This document shows, piece after piece, positions 1-9,604 of a stretch of DNA of 62,975 nucleotides. The translations under genes were made by a program, and so were the position numbers. The stretch covers positions 1 through 62,975 of the forward strand of contig DGWK01000025.1 in the NCBI GenBank assembly GCA_002395235.1, read 5' to 3'. Numbering within the stretch: the first letter of the stretch is position 1; each line of letters opens with the position of its first letter. The notes under the pieces were generated by a model, which had not been told where the DNA came from, made no database searches, and worked only from the letters and a program-made list of their open reading frames with translations. Source of the DNA: Lachnospiraceae bacterium UBA4260 (GTDB taxonomy: Bacteria; Bacillota; Clostridia; Lachnospirales; Lachnospiraceae).

Positions 1-595
1 CGGGGATATCGAAGCCGTCCTCGCGCGGCACGCCCTGGGCCTTGCCGCCAATACCATCGATAACATGGCGCAGTTGACGGTCGTTCATGTCGACGACGCG
101 CTTCCAGGTGATGCGCTTAACATCGATGCCGAGCTGGTTGCCCTGCTGAATATGGTTGTCGAGCATGGCGGCCAGCAGGTTGTTGGCGGCACCGATAGCG
201 TGGAAGTCTCCGGCAAAGTGCAGGTTGATGTCCTCCATGGGAACGACCTGCGCGTAGCCGCCGCCTGCCGCGCCGCCCTTGATGCCGAATACCGGTCCGA
301 GAGAGGGCTCACGGAGAGCTACCATGACCTTCTTGCCCAGCTTCTGGAGACCGTCAGCCAGTCCGATGGTCGTTGTGGTCTTGCCTTCGCCCGCAGGCGT
401 GGGGTTCATAGCGGTCACAAGGATCAGCTTGCCGTCTTTTCTGTCCGAATCCTTGAGAAGCTTGTAGTCGATCTTAGCCTTGTACTTTCCGTACTGTTCC
501 AAATACTCGTCGTCAATTCCTGCCTTTGCCGCGATCTCCGTGATCGGAAGCATCTGACATTCCTGTGCGATCTCGATATCACTCTTGTATCCCAT
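1..595 (-). CDS. fhs: Formate--tetrahydrofolate ligase, 5' part (runs off left edge)
   Basis: Cytosolic enzyme of one-carbon metabolism that makes 10-formyl-tetrahydrofolate from formate, THF and ATP. The frame opens with ATG at 595 and stays open through base 1, giving about 198 N-terminal residues of a protein usually near 556 residues long. The P-loop segment TPAGEGKTTTTIGL and the stretch SLGPVFGIKGGAAGGGYAQV are hallmark sequences of the family. A purine-rich ribosome binding site lies just upstream, and a ZTP riboswitch with terminator precedes it, which matches known control of folate and purine one-carbon genes. The 3' end lies outside the window. Confidence 0.96.
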   Translation of the reverse strand, partial: MGYKSDIEIAQECQMLPITEIAAKAGIDDEYLEQYGKYKAKIDYKLLKDSDRKDGKLILVTAMNPTPAGEGKTTTTIGLADGLQKLGKKVMVALREPSLGPVFGIKGGAAGGGYAQVVPMEDINLHFAGDFHAIGAANNLLAAMLDNHIQQGNQLGIDVKRITWKRVVDMNDRQLRHVIDGIGGKAQGVPREDGFDIP

Positions 596-650
596 TCTCT
601 CTTTCCTTTCTTTTGCTTACGCTGCTGTTTCCCTTTTCTCCCAGGCGGGT

Positions 651-690
651 AAAAAAAGAGCAGTAACGGTAATATTGCGATATCTGCTCT
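651..690 (-). terminator. Riboswitch expression-platform terminator of fhs
   Basis: In the minus-strand RNA, arms AGAGCAG and CTGCTCT (bases 690-684 and 663-657) form a hairpin followed directly by seven U residues (657-651). It sits between the ZTP aptamer and the fhs start, so premature termination is the likely control mechanism. Confidence 0.85.
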
Positions 691-696
691 ACTACT

Positions 697-778
697 CATT
701 ACTGCCCAGACGGTCGGCTTTGTTTCTGCATCCGGTTCCCCTGTGGTACTCCACAAAACCCGTCAGTAACCGGATACA
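697..778 (-). promoter_or_regulatory. ZTP (pfl) riboswitch aptamer
   Basis: The minus-strand RNA carries two blocks typical of the pfl/ZTP motif: a GGGGAACC block (741-734) preceded by a GUGG...CCAC stem, and the 3' block CCGACCGUCUGGGCA (717-703). The class senses ZTP/ZMP, a purine and folate-stress alarmone, and is known to control fhs and purine genes. It lies just upstream of fhs and ends at a terminator, so ligand binding is expected to allow read-through. The identification is from motif recall, not a covariance search. Confidence 0.87.
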
Positions 779-821
779 CTCATTTCTGTCTCTCTTTTAT
801 TACCAAATTGTAACGGTTCTG

Positions 822-2630
822 TCAACCGTTCTGCGCCACTTTTCTGAAGCGGTCGCTGTATTTTTCATAAGCCTCATTGTAAGCCGTATTGAATCTCTCA
901 TCCTTGCCGGAGCGAAGTCTTGTGAAATACACATGCCCGTTATCGGCAAGTTCGGGATGTACACGGATCATAATGGCCTCGCCGATATTGGTACTGACAT
1001 CGGCGATTCTCTGCATGTCGGACATCAGGTTCTCGAAATTGGAGTCGACATAGATGTCACATTCACCGCGGCTCATTCGGTCGAGGTGATGTCTCTTGAG
1101 CTTGTTCACCATCTCGCTCGCCACCTGCTGAAGCGGTTCAATGCTGAAAGCCGCGTCCACGTCGCGCTTTTCAAAAGCCTGCTCCGCTTTATCCAGGATA
1201 TCCTTCAGAAGATCTTCCAAAACAGCGATCTCCTCCAACGCCTTTCCCGTAAACTTCTTGTCGTGGGAGTGCATGTTATTGGCGTTGTTCGCGATGTTCA
1301 CCGCGTGATCGCCCAGACGCTCAAATTCCGTGACGACTTTATAGTACTGGTCCAGGATGGCCGCGTTCTGTGAGTCGCCGACATCCGGAAGGAACTCCAC
1401 TATGTAGCGGCTGACACGGTCCGTGATCAGGTCGATATTTTTCTCCTCTTCCATGATCTCCTCGTAGATCCCCTCGTCATACTTTTCCAGCAGTCCGAAG
1501 GATTTCTCGATATTGTCTTTGGAAGAGCGCAGAAGCGTCAGCAGAATGTCATAGCAGCTGCGCAGGGCCAGCGCCGGCGTATCGAAGAACATGGGATTGA
1601 GGGCGTCCAGCTTGTCCTGATACTTGTTGGGCTTTTCCTTGTCGTCCGGAACAAGACGTATACTGGTCTTCTCAAACAGTCCGACCACGGGGAAGAGCAG
1701 GATACTGGCCGCCAGGTTGAAGATCGTGTTGGCGTTCGCGATGATACCGGAATTGACCACCGAATCCCAGATCCAGTCCAGGAATCCCAGGCTGTGCAGA
1801 AGCGCAACGCCGATCAGGATCAGCGCCATCTTGCCGATATTGAAGAGAATATTGACGATACCCACTCTCTTCTGCTCGGCGCCCGCTCCGATAAAGCAGA
1901 CGATACCGGTCGTCACACTGTCGCCGAGATAGACGCCGACGATGACCGGATAGACGGCCTTGAAGGTCAGCACGCCCGAAGCCGAGAAGGCCTGCAGGAT
2001 ACCGATCGTGGCGGACGAGCTCTGCAATACAAAGGCCACTGCGGCGCCGGTCAGATACCCCAGAACAGGGTTGTTTCCCAGCCCGTTGAACAGGCCTTCC
2101 ACAATGCCCGATTCCGTCAAAACATTGACAGCCGCCGTCATATTCATCAGACCGGAAAAGAGGATACCGAATCCGATGGCAATGTTTCCAAGCGACCTCG
2201 AGCTCTTGAACTTGCCGCCCATGATCAGGATGATACCGATAATCAGAGCGATCGGAGCCAGCGAAGAGGGCTTGAACAGCTGCAGCCAGGAGGTCGCGCC
2301 CCCTGTGTCGAGGTCCAGAAGTCGAATGATCTGGCCCGTGACGGTAGTACCGACGTTTGCACCGACGATAATACCGATGGACTGATGGAGAGTCAGAAGA
2401 CCTGCTCCTACCAGACCGGAAGTGATCACGATCGTCGCCGTGGACGACTGGATGATCGCCGTGATGCCGAATCCCAGAAGGAACGCTTTGAGCTGATTAT
2501 TGGTGACGGATTCCATTGCCTTCTTGAGGGTTCCCGAAGAACTCTCTTTGAGGCCGTCACCCATCAGCCGCATTCCGTAAAGGAACATGGCCAGGCCGCC
2601 GAAAAGCGTCAAAAAGTCGAATATGCTCAT
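822..2630 (-). CDS. Na/Pi cotransporter family protein with PhoU-like domain
   Basis: A 602-residue membrane protein of the PNaS family (NptA/YjbB type), which couples phosphate movement to sodium. It has the inverted duplicated core, with the QSS signatures IIQSSTATIV near residue 60 and VLQSSSATIGIL near residue 205, each followed by a GxNxGTT or similar loop. About the last 240 residues are soluble and helical, like PhoU (repeated 'FERLGDHAVNIA'-type helices), which usually serves regulation. A second family member lies at 59022-60767. It is a single gene, 44 bp downstream of the Mrp operon and probably able to receive read-through from it. Direction of phosphate transport cannot be told from sequence. 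Confidence 0.93.
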   Translation of the reverse strand: MSIFDFLTLFGGLAMFLYGMRLMGDGLKESSSGTLKKAMESVTNNQLKAFLLGFGITAIIQSSTATIVITSGLVGAGLLTLHQSIGIIVGANVGTTVTGQIIRLLDLDTGGATSWLQLFKPSSLAPIALIIGIILIMGGKFKSSRSLGNIAIGFGILFSGLMNMTAAVNVLTESGIVEGLFNGLGNNPVLGYLTGAAVAFVLQSSSATIGILQAFSASGVLTFKAVYPVIVGVYLGDSVTTGIVCFIGAGAEQKRVGIVNILFNIGKMALILIGVALLHSLGFLDWIWDSVVNSGIIANANTIFNLAASILLFPVVGLFEKTSIRLVPDDKEKPNKYQDKLDALNPMFFDTPALALRSCYDILLTLLRSSKDNIEKSFGLLEKYDEGIYEEIMEEEKNIDLITDRVSRYIVEFLPDVGDSQNAAILDQYYKVVTEFERLGDHAVNIANNANNMHSHDKKFTGKALEEIAVLEDLLKDILDKAEQAFEKRDVDAAFSIEPLQQVASEMVNKLKRHHLDRMSRGECDIYVDSNFENLMSDMQRIADVSTNIGEAIMIRVHPELADNGHVYFTRLRSGKDERFNTAYNEAYEKYSDRFRKVAQNG

Positions 2631-2673
2631 ATTTTTACCTGTTTCTAACTATGTTTTTACACCCTTTTACATT

Positions 2674-4842
2674 CTAGGGATTGATCTTTACAATTGCAAT
2701 GAGCAAAACACCCAAAATAACCAGGATTCCCAGGCAAGTCATGAGCAATGCGAACGTAAAATTGCGCAAAATAGGCCTGACCGCCTCCGCCGTGCCCTCC
2801 CGCAGCATCCGCATGCGGCTCATCCGGCCGACGCCGGCCCTTCTGACCTTTTTCTCTCTGAAGACGGAGTGGCGAAGGGTCAGGATCAGACTGTCCGTAC
2901 TGATACTCACCGCATAGCACACGCTCTGAAACAGTTTAAGCCCATAGACGCACACCGGCGTCAGCACCTTGTCCTCGCCGAACACGGCGGCGGCACTCTG
3001 CGCTGCCGCAAGGCCTCGGCGGCACACGGGCGCCAATACTTTGTTCTCCCCGAATACGGAAGCGACCGCAATGAGCACTCCCGGGATCCACTTTGTCAGG
3101 GCCGGCCTGTAGAGGCCCTCCTCCAGATCCAGCCGCTCCGGCCAGAGGTTGACATAGGAATCCTCTCTGTAGAGCACGCGCTTTACCACCAGCAGGTACA
3201 CCGCTGCGCCGATGGCCAGCGAGATGGCGCTGCCTTTCATATTCTCCGGCGTGAAGGCCGCAAATTCCAAGATGTGCCCGCTTCCCGTGGCAAAATACAG
3301 AAGCCTCTTCGTCACCGGCGGCGCGCCGAGAATCACCATGAACAGAGACGATCCCAGAATGGCAGCCGTGCTGACGCCGTTCATGCACCTGCCGGAGCTG
3401 TCAAACTTCTCCTGCACGTCCGCATCGCGGTTCTTCTCCACGAAGATGCAGAAAAAGAGCTTACACATATAGGCGAAAGTCAGGCCTCCGGAGAAGAGGA
3501 AGATCCACTCCCCGACCTGCAGAAGATTTGCAATATTGCCCGCCGTCGTAGCGCTGATCGTCACAAGACTGCTCTCCTGTGCCTCTCTCATGACATGGAT
3601 GGCCTCCACGATTCCCTCGTGGAGCAGCGTCTTGCTGATATAGCCGTTGAAGAGAGGCACCCCGCTGATGCCGAGTCCTCCGAGGGCAAACGCTATTTTG
3701 AGCGCCGTCTTATTTCTGCCCCAGCCGCGGATCTCATCCAGCGTAAGAGTGTGCAGGTTCATCACGACGACGCCGGCGCACATAAAAAGAGTCAGTTTGA
3801 GGAGCGAGTGGTTGATCATGTGCTGCACCGTTCCGGACAGCGCCGTCATCACGGCTTCTTCTTCGCCCACCGCGCCCATGAGCACCGTCACCGCGATGCC
3901 GGTCAGAATGAAGCCGATCTGCGACATGGACGAGCAGGCCAGAGTTCGCTTTAAGTTAATCGAGAACAGCGCCAGCACCGCGCCCAGAAGCATTGTGATC
4001 AGCCCGGCCGCCAGCACGATCAGTCCGAAGCGGTAATCGCCCGCCAGCACATAAAGCGCCGTCATCAATATTCCGTAGACGCCGACTTTAGTCAGAATTC
4101 CCGACAGAAGCGCGGAAGCCGGCGAGGGAGCCGCCGGATGCGCCTTGGGAAGCCAGATATGGAGGGGGAACATTCCTGCCTTGGCGCCGAATCCCAGCAG
4201 GATCAGAATGCCCGCCGCCAGGACCTGTGGCTGCGCCAGACTGTCCGCCGAAGCGCCCTTGCCTTGCAGAGCCGTCGACAGCTCCGCGAAAGACAGCGTT
4301 CCCGCCGCATGCTCCAGCAACACCAGCCCCATAAAAAGAAGCAGTCCGCCGATCACGGCCACAAACAAATATGTGTACCCCGCCCGGATCGCGGCCCACG
4401 TCTCCTCGTGGATGACCCAGGTAAAGGATGTCAATGACAGCACTTCGAAGAAAACAAACGCCGTCATCAGGTCCGCCGACAGCATGACGCCTTCGACAGC
4501 TCCCAGCGTAAACAGCACAAAGAACTTGTATCTGCCCAGATTTTCTTTCTCGTGGGCAAAATATTCCGGCGAGAACAACGTCGTTCCCACCCACATGATC
4601 GCCGTGATCACGGCGTACACCGCCCGGAAGCCTGTGACACAGAAGGTCAGGCCGCTGCCGGAAAGGATTCCTGGGATGATCAGGGACAGGCCGGCGGCGC
4701 CCGCCAGCACAAGGGTCAGTCCCAGAACGACAGCCGTCACAAAAAGAGCCGCATACTCTCCGGCCTTTTCATTTCGTTTTCCTATTGCAGCTGCCGCTGC
4801 GGCCCCGATAAACGGGCCAAAGACTACCATTGCGATCAGCAT
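2674..4842 (-). CDS. Large antiporter-like subunit (MrpA/HyfB/NuoL-like), last gene of Mrp operon
   Basis: A 722-residue polytopic protein of the proton-conducting ND2/4/5 family. It has the TM5 glutamate motif (FVFFEVLSLTSF) and the TM7 lysine motif (GFGAKAGMFPLHIWLP), both used for ion translocation. The C-terminal extension holds a short internal duplication (FGENKVLAPVC and FGEDKVLTPVC) and a final membrane helix, resembling hydrogenase-4 subunit B or a shortened MrpA. ATG at 4842 is preferred over the longer frame from 4902 because AGGTGG stands just upstream and the extra 20 residues are not family-like. The DUF4040 and MbhE parts normally found at the end of MrpA are encoded separately at 10-11.4 kb. 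Confidence 0.88.
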   Translation of the reverse strand: MLIAMVVFGPFIGAAAAAAIGKRNEKAGEYAALFVTAVVLGLTLVLAGAAGLSLIIPGILSGSGLTFCVTGFRAVYAVITAIMWVGTTLFSPEYFAHEKENLGRYKFFVLFTLGAVEGVMLSADLMTAFVFFEVLSLTSFTWVIHEETWAAIRAGYTYLFVAVIGGLLLFMGLVLLEHAAGTLSFAELSTALQGKGASADSLAQPQVLAAGILILLGFGAKAGMFPLHIWLPKAHPAAPSPASALLSGILTKVGVYGILMTALYVLAGDYRFGLIVLAAGLITMLLGAVLALFSINLKRTLACSSMSQIGFILTGIAVTVLMGAVGEEEAVMTALSGTVQHMINHSLLKLTLFMCAGVVVMNLHTLTLDEIRGWGRNKTALKIAFALGGLGISGVPLFNGYISKTLLHEGIVEAIHVMREAQESSLVTISATTAGNIANLLQVGEWIFLFSGGLTFAYMCKLFFCIFVEKNRDADVQEKFDSSGRCMNGVSTAAILGSSLFMVILGAPPVTKRLLYFATGSGHILEFAAFTPENMKGSAISLAIGAAVYLLVVKRVLYREDSYVNLWPERLDLEEGLYRPALTKWIPGVLIAVASVFGENKVLAPVCRRGLAAAQSAAAVFGEDKVLTPVCVYGLKLFQSVCYAVSISTDSLILTLRHSVFREKKVRRAGVGRMSRMRMLREGTAEAVRPILRNFTFALLMTCLGILVILGVLLIAIVKINP

Positions 4843-4967
4843 TTTTCCACCTGAGTTAACAATATACCCTTTTCCGAAACCCTTCTTGAGTGGAATATCC
4901 ACCGAAGAAGGGTTTTAAAAGAGGACTATGACCTCTAACTTCCCCTGCAAGCAAATACCCGCCCGCG

Positions 4968-6485
4968 CTACAGCCGCCCTTCCCCGATTGCCGTCAGAAT
5001 CTCTAGAATCGGCCCCGGAAACATCCCCGCCAAAATATTGCAGGCCGCAAACACATAAATCGGGATCAGCATAAGCGGTCCCGCCTCTTTTACATCGCTG
5101 TCCTTGTAAAGATCCTTCTCCTCCACCGGAAAGAAAGCCCTGATACTGATATTGATCGAGTACATGGCACACAAAAATGCCGCGATGATCAGCGCCGCGA
5201 CCCCGGCAAACAGGATATAAGGCAAGATGGCAGAGACCGTACCGCCTGCGGCTCCGCCCGCAGCCGCCTCCGTCGCCGCGTCCATCCCCGCCGTCAGAAG
5301 CTGCCACTTGGATACAAATCCGCACAGCGGCGGGATGCCCGTCAGCGACAGCGCGCAGAGCGTATACGCCGCAAATGTATCCGGCATGCGGCGCCCGATT
5401 CCGTTAATCTCATAAATATAAGCTTTACGCGCCCGGTGAATAAAAGCACCCGCACACATGAACAGACAGATCTTGATCACGCCGTGGAAGACCATATGCG
5501 CCAACCCTGCCTTGAGCCCTTGCGGCGTCATGCACATAGCCGCCAGCAGCATGTAAGAGAGGTTGCTCATCGTAGAATAGGCAAGCCGCCTCTTAAAGTG
5601 GCGCTCCCGCAGCGCCTGCACCGCTCCGAACAGGAGCGAGAAGATCGCCAGCGACAGGCATATGGCCTGGGCCGCCGTCCCCCTCAGATAATCCGCCCCG
5701 AACACATAGTAAGTCATCCTCATGACGGCGAAGACACCCGAGTTGACCACCGCCACGGCGTGCAGCAGCGCCGTCACAGGCGTGGGCGCGACCGAGGCCG
5801 TCGGGAGCCAGTCGTGAAGCGGGAATACGGCCGCCTTGGCGCCGAACCCGATAAATCCCAGTACAAAAGCCAGCTGCATGGTACCGCTGTCAAGCACCTC
5901 GAAGATACTGCCGCCGTAGCGGAAGATTCCGTCCATCCCGTACATCGTGGTCAGCACAACGGCCATGAATCCCAGCGACGCCCCTCCGATTGTGTAGGCC
6001 GCATACTTTCGGCCCGCAAACATGCTCTCGTGCCCGCCGTAGTGCGTCACCAGCGGAATCGTCACCAGCGTCAGCATCTCGATGAATACGTACATCGTGA
6101 TCATATCCGCGGAATAGCAGACGCCCAGCGTCACGCCGTATGTCATCACATAGAAGGCAAAAAAGCGATTGCTCCCTTCATCTCCCTTCATATACTCGAA
6201 GGCGTACAGCAGCACCAGCGGCCACATGATCGAGATCATGACCGCGAACACATTTGCCATTCCGTCCACGCCGAAGTTCACCGCAAATCCGCGGGTGAAA
6301 CTGTAAACCGTGACGGGTCGATGCGGCATCCAAAGCGCCGCCGCCCAGACACAGGCCGACGTCACACAGGCCACCGCTTCGCACAGGATTCTTCTCTTTA
6401 TATCGTTTTCAACAGGTCTGATCAGCAGTGCCAGCCCGCCGAATATGGGCAGCACGATCGGGATCAGCAGAAACAAAGGATTCAA
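4968..6485 (-). CDS. MrpD/NuoN-like antiporter subunit, paralog 3
   Basis: A 505-residue integral membrane protein with about 14 predicted helices, member of the ND2/4/5 proton or sodium translocating family. The TM5 carboxylate segment MYVFIEMLTLVTIPL and the TM7 segment GFGAKAAVFPLHDWLPTAS are intact, so it should carry ions. It is one of three adjacent MrpD-sized paralogs in the operon. A ribosome binding site (GGAGGAG) precedes the ATG. It is separated from the previous gene by about 118 bp that contain a palindromic repeat. Substrate ion is unknown; Mrp complexes normally exchange Na+ for H+. Confidence 0.88.
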   Translation of the reverse strand: MNPLFLLIPIVLPIFGGLALLIRPVENDIKRRILCEAVACVTSACVWAAALWMPHRPVTVYSFTRGFAVNFGVDGMANVFAVMISIMWPLVLLYAFEYMKGDEGSNRFFAFYVMTYGVTLGVCYSADMITMYVFIEMLTLVTIPLVTHYGGHESMFAGRKYAAYTIGGASLGFMAVVLTTMYGMDGIFRYGGSIFEVLDSGTMQLAFVLGFIGFGAKAAVFPLHDWLPTASVAPTPVTALLHAVAVVNSGVFAVMRMTYYVFGADYLRGTAAQAICLSLAIFSLLFGAVQALRERHFKRRLAYSTMSNLSYMLLAAMCMTPQGLKAGLAHMVFHGVIKICLFMCAGAFIHRARKAYIYEINGIGRRMPDTFAAYTLCALSLTGIPPLCGFVSKWQLLTAGMDAATEAAAGGAAGGTVSAILPYILFAGVAALIIAAFLCAMYSINISIRAFFPVEEKDLYKDSDVKEAGPLMLIPIYVFAACNILAGMFPGPILEILTAIGEGRL

Positions 6486-6522
6486 AATCTATCTCCTCCC
6501 GCGATGTGGGTAATAATCTTCT

Positions 6523-6600
6523 TCCGGGCTCGCGCCGCGAGCCGGTGCAGCTGAAACGGCGCACATCCCTGCGCCTCCGAGCTCACGCCGCGAGCCCGCG
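6523..6600. repeat. Palindromic repeat inside the Mrp operon
   Basis: Two GC-rich palindromes, GGCTCGCGCCGCGAGCC (6527-6543) and a related GAGCTCACGCCGCGAGCCC (6579-6597), lie in the gap between two antiporter subunit genes. The first resembles the GGCTCGC...GCGAGCC start of the dispersed repeats at 31921-32000 and 47088-47172. It may tune expression or stability of the operon RNA. Confidence 0.6.
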
Positions 6601-6603
6601 CAG

Positions 6604-8046
6604 TCAGAACGTCAACCCACTCATAAACGAATTTCCGAATACGCCGACCAGGAGCGACCCCGCGCACAGAATAAACATGGGGATCAGCATCAGCGCGTTC
6701 GGCTCCGCCTTCTCGGCGTTTTCTGTCCCGGTCACGCCTCCCGGAAAGAACCCGTCCACCATGACCGGCAGCAGATATCCGGCTGTCAGAAGCGCCGAGA
6801 TCAACAGCACGACGGGCCCCAGCACCTCGAAGATGCCGGTCCCGCTGTCCATGGCGGCTGTCGCGATGGCCCATTTACTGGTAAATCCGCCCATGGGCGG
6901 AATTCCCACCAGGGAAATGGAAGCCGCCGTAAAGCACAGGAGCGTCAGCGGCATCAGCCGCCCGATTCCCATCAGCTCTGTGACTCTGCGGATCTTTAAC
7001 TTGTAGATGAACACGCCGGCCACCAGGAAGAGACACCCCTTGGCGCAGGCATGGCTGAAGACATGGAGCAGGCCGCCTCTGAGCCCCTCCTCCGTCAGGA
7101 GCGACAGGCCCAGCATAATATAGGAGATCTGGCTGACCGTCGAGTAGGCAAGCCTCTTCTTGAGGACCTCCTCGCTGAAAGCCATGGTCGATCCCATGAG
7201 AATCGTCAGAAGCGCCAGACAGGTCCAGGCCAGCTGCACCCAGGTTCCTCTGAGGGTCTGCGCACCCACGGCAAAATAGACCAGCCGGATCACCGCCAGC
7301 ACGCCGCCCTTGGCGATCATGGCCGACAGAAGCGCGGACGCGGGAGCCGGCGCGATCGGATGGGCCGTCGGAAGCCAGCCGTGCAGGGGATACATACCGG
7401 CTTTGGCGCCAAAACCCACAATCCCGGCCAGCACTGCGGCGTAGAGAATGTTCTCGGCGCCGGCATATTTTGACGGATCGAGGAAGCCGCCATAGACGAA
7501 CAGATTGGGATCTTTCGCATAGTGATAGACGAAGAAAATGGCCAGAAGTCCCATCATGGCGCCAGCCACCGAATAGAACAGGTACTTGAGACCTGCGGCG
7601 ACCGCTTCTTTGGTCCGCTCGTGCAGGACAAGCGGCATGGACGTCAGCGTCAGGAACTCGAAGCTCAGATAAAGCGTGACCAGGTTGCCCGCGAAGCACT
7701 CCGCGATGAGCGCGCCCATGGACACCAGGTAGAAGGCGTAGAAAGTCGGGATCCGCTCCTCCATCTTCATGTACTCGAAGGAATAGAACAGGACCACCGT
7801 ATACAGGAGCAGCGCGACCGCCAGAAAGCACCGGCTGATCGTGTCCGCCCGGAAAATTAAGGAGACGCCTTCCGCCATCTCTCCAAGGCGCAGTGTGCCG
7901 CCGTCTATGGCCGCGGCAATGGCCGCCATGTCCGTCACGATCACTGTGCAGGCGTATAGTATTTTTTTCATGCGGTCGGTGGCAGTGGTCACCGAGATCA
8001 CCGTTCCCGCTATCATCGGTATCAGTATTGCCGCGATCATCAGCAT
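6604..8046 (-). CDS. MrpD/NuoN-like antiporter subunit, paralog 2
   Basis: A 480-residue polytopic protein of the ND2/4/5 family. TM5 glutamate (LYLSFEFLTLTSMPLVLHE) and TM7 lysine (GFGAKAGMYPLHGWLPTAH) are present, and the SHACAKGCLF segment is the usual TM8 region. ATG at 8046 follows GGGAGG with good spacing. It lies 27 bp after the mrpD-like gene at 8074-9561 in the same transcript. With its neighbours it should form part of a membrane-embedded multisubunit cation/proton antiporter. Confidence 0.88.
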   Translation of the reverse strand: MLMIAAILIPMIAGTVISVTTATDRMKKILYACTVIVTDMAAIAAAIDGGTLRLGEMAEGVSLIFRADTISRCFLAVALLLYTVVLFYSFEYMKMEERIPTFYAFYLVSMGALIAECFAGNLVTLYLSFEFLTLTSMPLVLHERTKEAVAAGLKYLFYSVAGAMMGLLAIFFVYHYAKDPNLFVYGGFLDPSKYAGAENILYAAVLAGIVGFGAKAGMYPLHGWLPTAHPIAPAPASALLSAMIAKGGVLAVIRLVYFAVGAQTLRGTWVQLAWTCLALLTILMGSTMAFSEEVLKKRLAYSTVSQISYIMLGLSLLTEEGLRGGLLHVFSHACAKGCLFLVAGVFIYKLKIRRVTELMGIGRLMPLTLLCFTAASISLVGIPPMGGFTSKWAIATAAMDSGTGIFEVLGPVVLLISALLTAGYLLPVMVDGFFPGGVTGTENAEKAEPNALMLIPMFILCAGSLLVGVFGNSFMSGLTF

Positions 8047-8073
8047 ATCGTTATCCTCCCTCTTGTGACTTCC

Positions 8074-9561
8074 TCACATGAACATGCCAAGGCCCTGCCC
8101 GATCACCTGCGCGAACACCCAGCTGAAGAGCCCCATTGCCAGATTCGCCAATGTGAGGACGATCATGGGAATATTGTAATCCAGTCCGTGCCTGACCTTC
8201 GCCGCCGCTCGCTGCGCGGGCGTATAGATTCGGATCAGCGTCCGGATAAAGTACATCGCATTTAAGAGTGAACTGGCCGCCAGAGCCAGCATGACCAGGA
8301 TCAGTTTGATCCCGCCTCTGTCCGCCGCCGCCATGGCAAAAAAGAGCTTGGACGAAAAGCCGGCGAAGATCGGGATTCCGATCATCGACAGACTCGGAAG
8401 CAGGAAAAACAGCCCCGCGTTAGGGTCTGCCAGCGCGCAGCCCTGCAGATTTTTGAACCGGAGGCTGTCCCCGGAGACATCCGCGAGCCTCGGCGTAGTC
8501 AAGAACAGCTGAGATTTGGTCACCGCGTGGGCCATGATGTGGAAGATTGCCGCCGTATAGCCGGCCGTTCCGCCCAGTCCGATTCCCATATAGATGTAGC
8601 CGATCTGCGCGGCCGAGGAAAAGGCCACCATTCGGTTGATATTTTCCGCCCGAATGGCCGAGACCGAGCCGAAGATCATCCCGCAAAGCCCCAGCACGAA
8701 CACAATATTGCGGATCGGCATATCCGTAAAGATGTCAATTCCGATCACTCGCCAGTATATTTTGATCAATAAGAAGATGTAGCTCTTGGAGACCAGCGAC
8801 GAGAGCAGCGCCGCCGACGTGGGCGTCGCCCACCCGTAAGTATCCGGCATCCAGTAGTGGAACGGGAACAGGCCGCTCTTGATTGAAAGCCCGATCGTCA
8901 GGATTCCCGTCGCCATGATCAGCACTGTTTTGGCGCCAGGGTCCTGGTACAGCATCGCGATCTCGGCGCGCATGGGCACCATCAGAAGGTTTCCCGTGAT
9001 GTCGTACAAGAGCACTACCCCGAGCAGGAACAGGCCCGATCCCACCAGATTCAGGATCATGTAGCGCACCGCCGCCAGCGTCGTTCTTCCGATCTCGCGC
9101 ACGATCAGCACGCCGCAGCTCGTGAGTGTCAGGATCTCCAGGAACACATATCCGGAGAAAATATCATTGGTCCAGGTCATCGCCATCAGCGCCGCCGTCA
9201 TCAGATTGACGATCGCATAGTAAATGTTGATCTTGCTCTCGTCCATATCCTCCTGCACGTAGCGCTGCCCCGCCAAAACAGCGCACAGCATCACGACAAT
9301 GAAGACCAGCGCCAGCGACGCCTCCAGCGTGCCGGCCCGCAGCTCGTTCCCCCAAGGCGCCGGAAATTCTCCCAGCACATACGTGAAGGACTTCCCCGCG
9401 TCCGCCGTGTACCACAGGACAGACGACACCATGGCCACGAGCGCGCACTCGTAGATGATGGTATATATTTTGGCTGTTTTCCCCCGCAGCATCGTGCACA
9501 GAACGCCTGAAAACAGACTCAGCACTACGCTGAACATGGGGAAGTTTCTGATAAAGTCCAC
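8074..9561 (-). CDS. mrpD: MrpD-like Na+/H+ antiporter subunit
   Basis: A 495-residue membrane protein that directly follows mrpC, the usual mrpD position. It contains the TM5 motif FSGYVFLEILTLTSCGV and a TM7 segment IKSGLFPFHYWMPDTYGWA. The open frame can be extended to 9648, but the GTG at 9561 has a GGAGG at the right distance and starts the typical hydrophobic N terminus, so it is preferred. It overlaps no neighbour and is probably translated from the long mrp messenger RNA. Role: one of the ion-translocating subunits of the complex. Confidence 0.88.
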   Translation of the reverse strand: MDFIRNFPMFSVVLSLFSGVLCTMLRGKTAKIYTIIYECALVAMVSSVLWYTADAGKSFTYVLGEFPAPWGNELRAGTLEASLALVFIVVMLCAVLAGQRYVQEDMDESKINIYYAIVNLMTAALMAMTWTNDIFSGYVFLEILTLTSCGVLIVREIGRTTLAAVRYMILNLVGSGLFLLGVVLLYDITGNLLMVPMRAEIAMLYQDPGAKTVLIMATGILTIGLSIKSGLFPFHYWMPDTYGWATPTSAALLSSLVSKSYIFLLIKIYWRVIGIDIFTDMPIRNIVFVLGLCGMIFGSVSAIRAENINRMVAFSSAAQIGYIYMGIGLGGTAGYTAAIFHIMAHAVTKSQLFLTTPRLADVSGDSLRFKNLQGCALADPNAGLFFLLPSLSMIGIPIFAGFSSKLFFAMAAADRGGIKLILVMLALAASSLLNAMYFIRTLIRIYTPAQRAAAKVRHGLDYNIPMIVLTLANLAMGLFSWVFAQVIGQGLGMFM

Positions 9562-9604
9562 TCCCAAAGTCCTCCGTTTACAGTTCCCTTTGGCGGGCGG
9601 CCGC

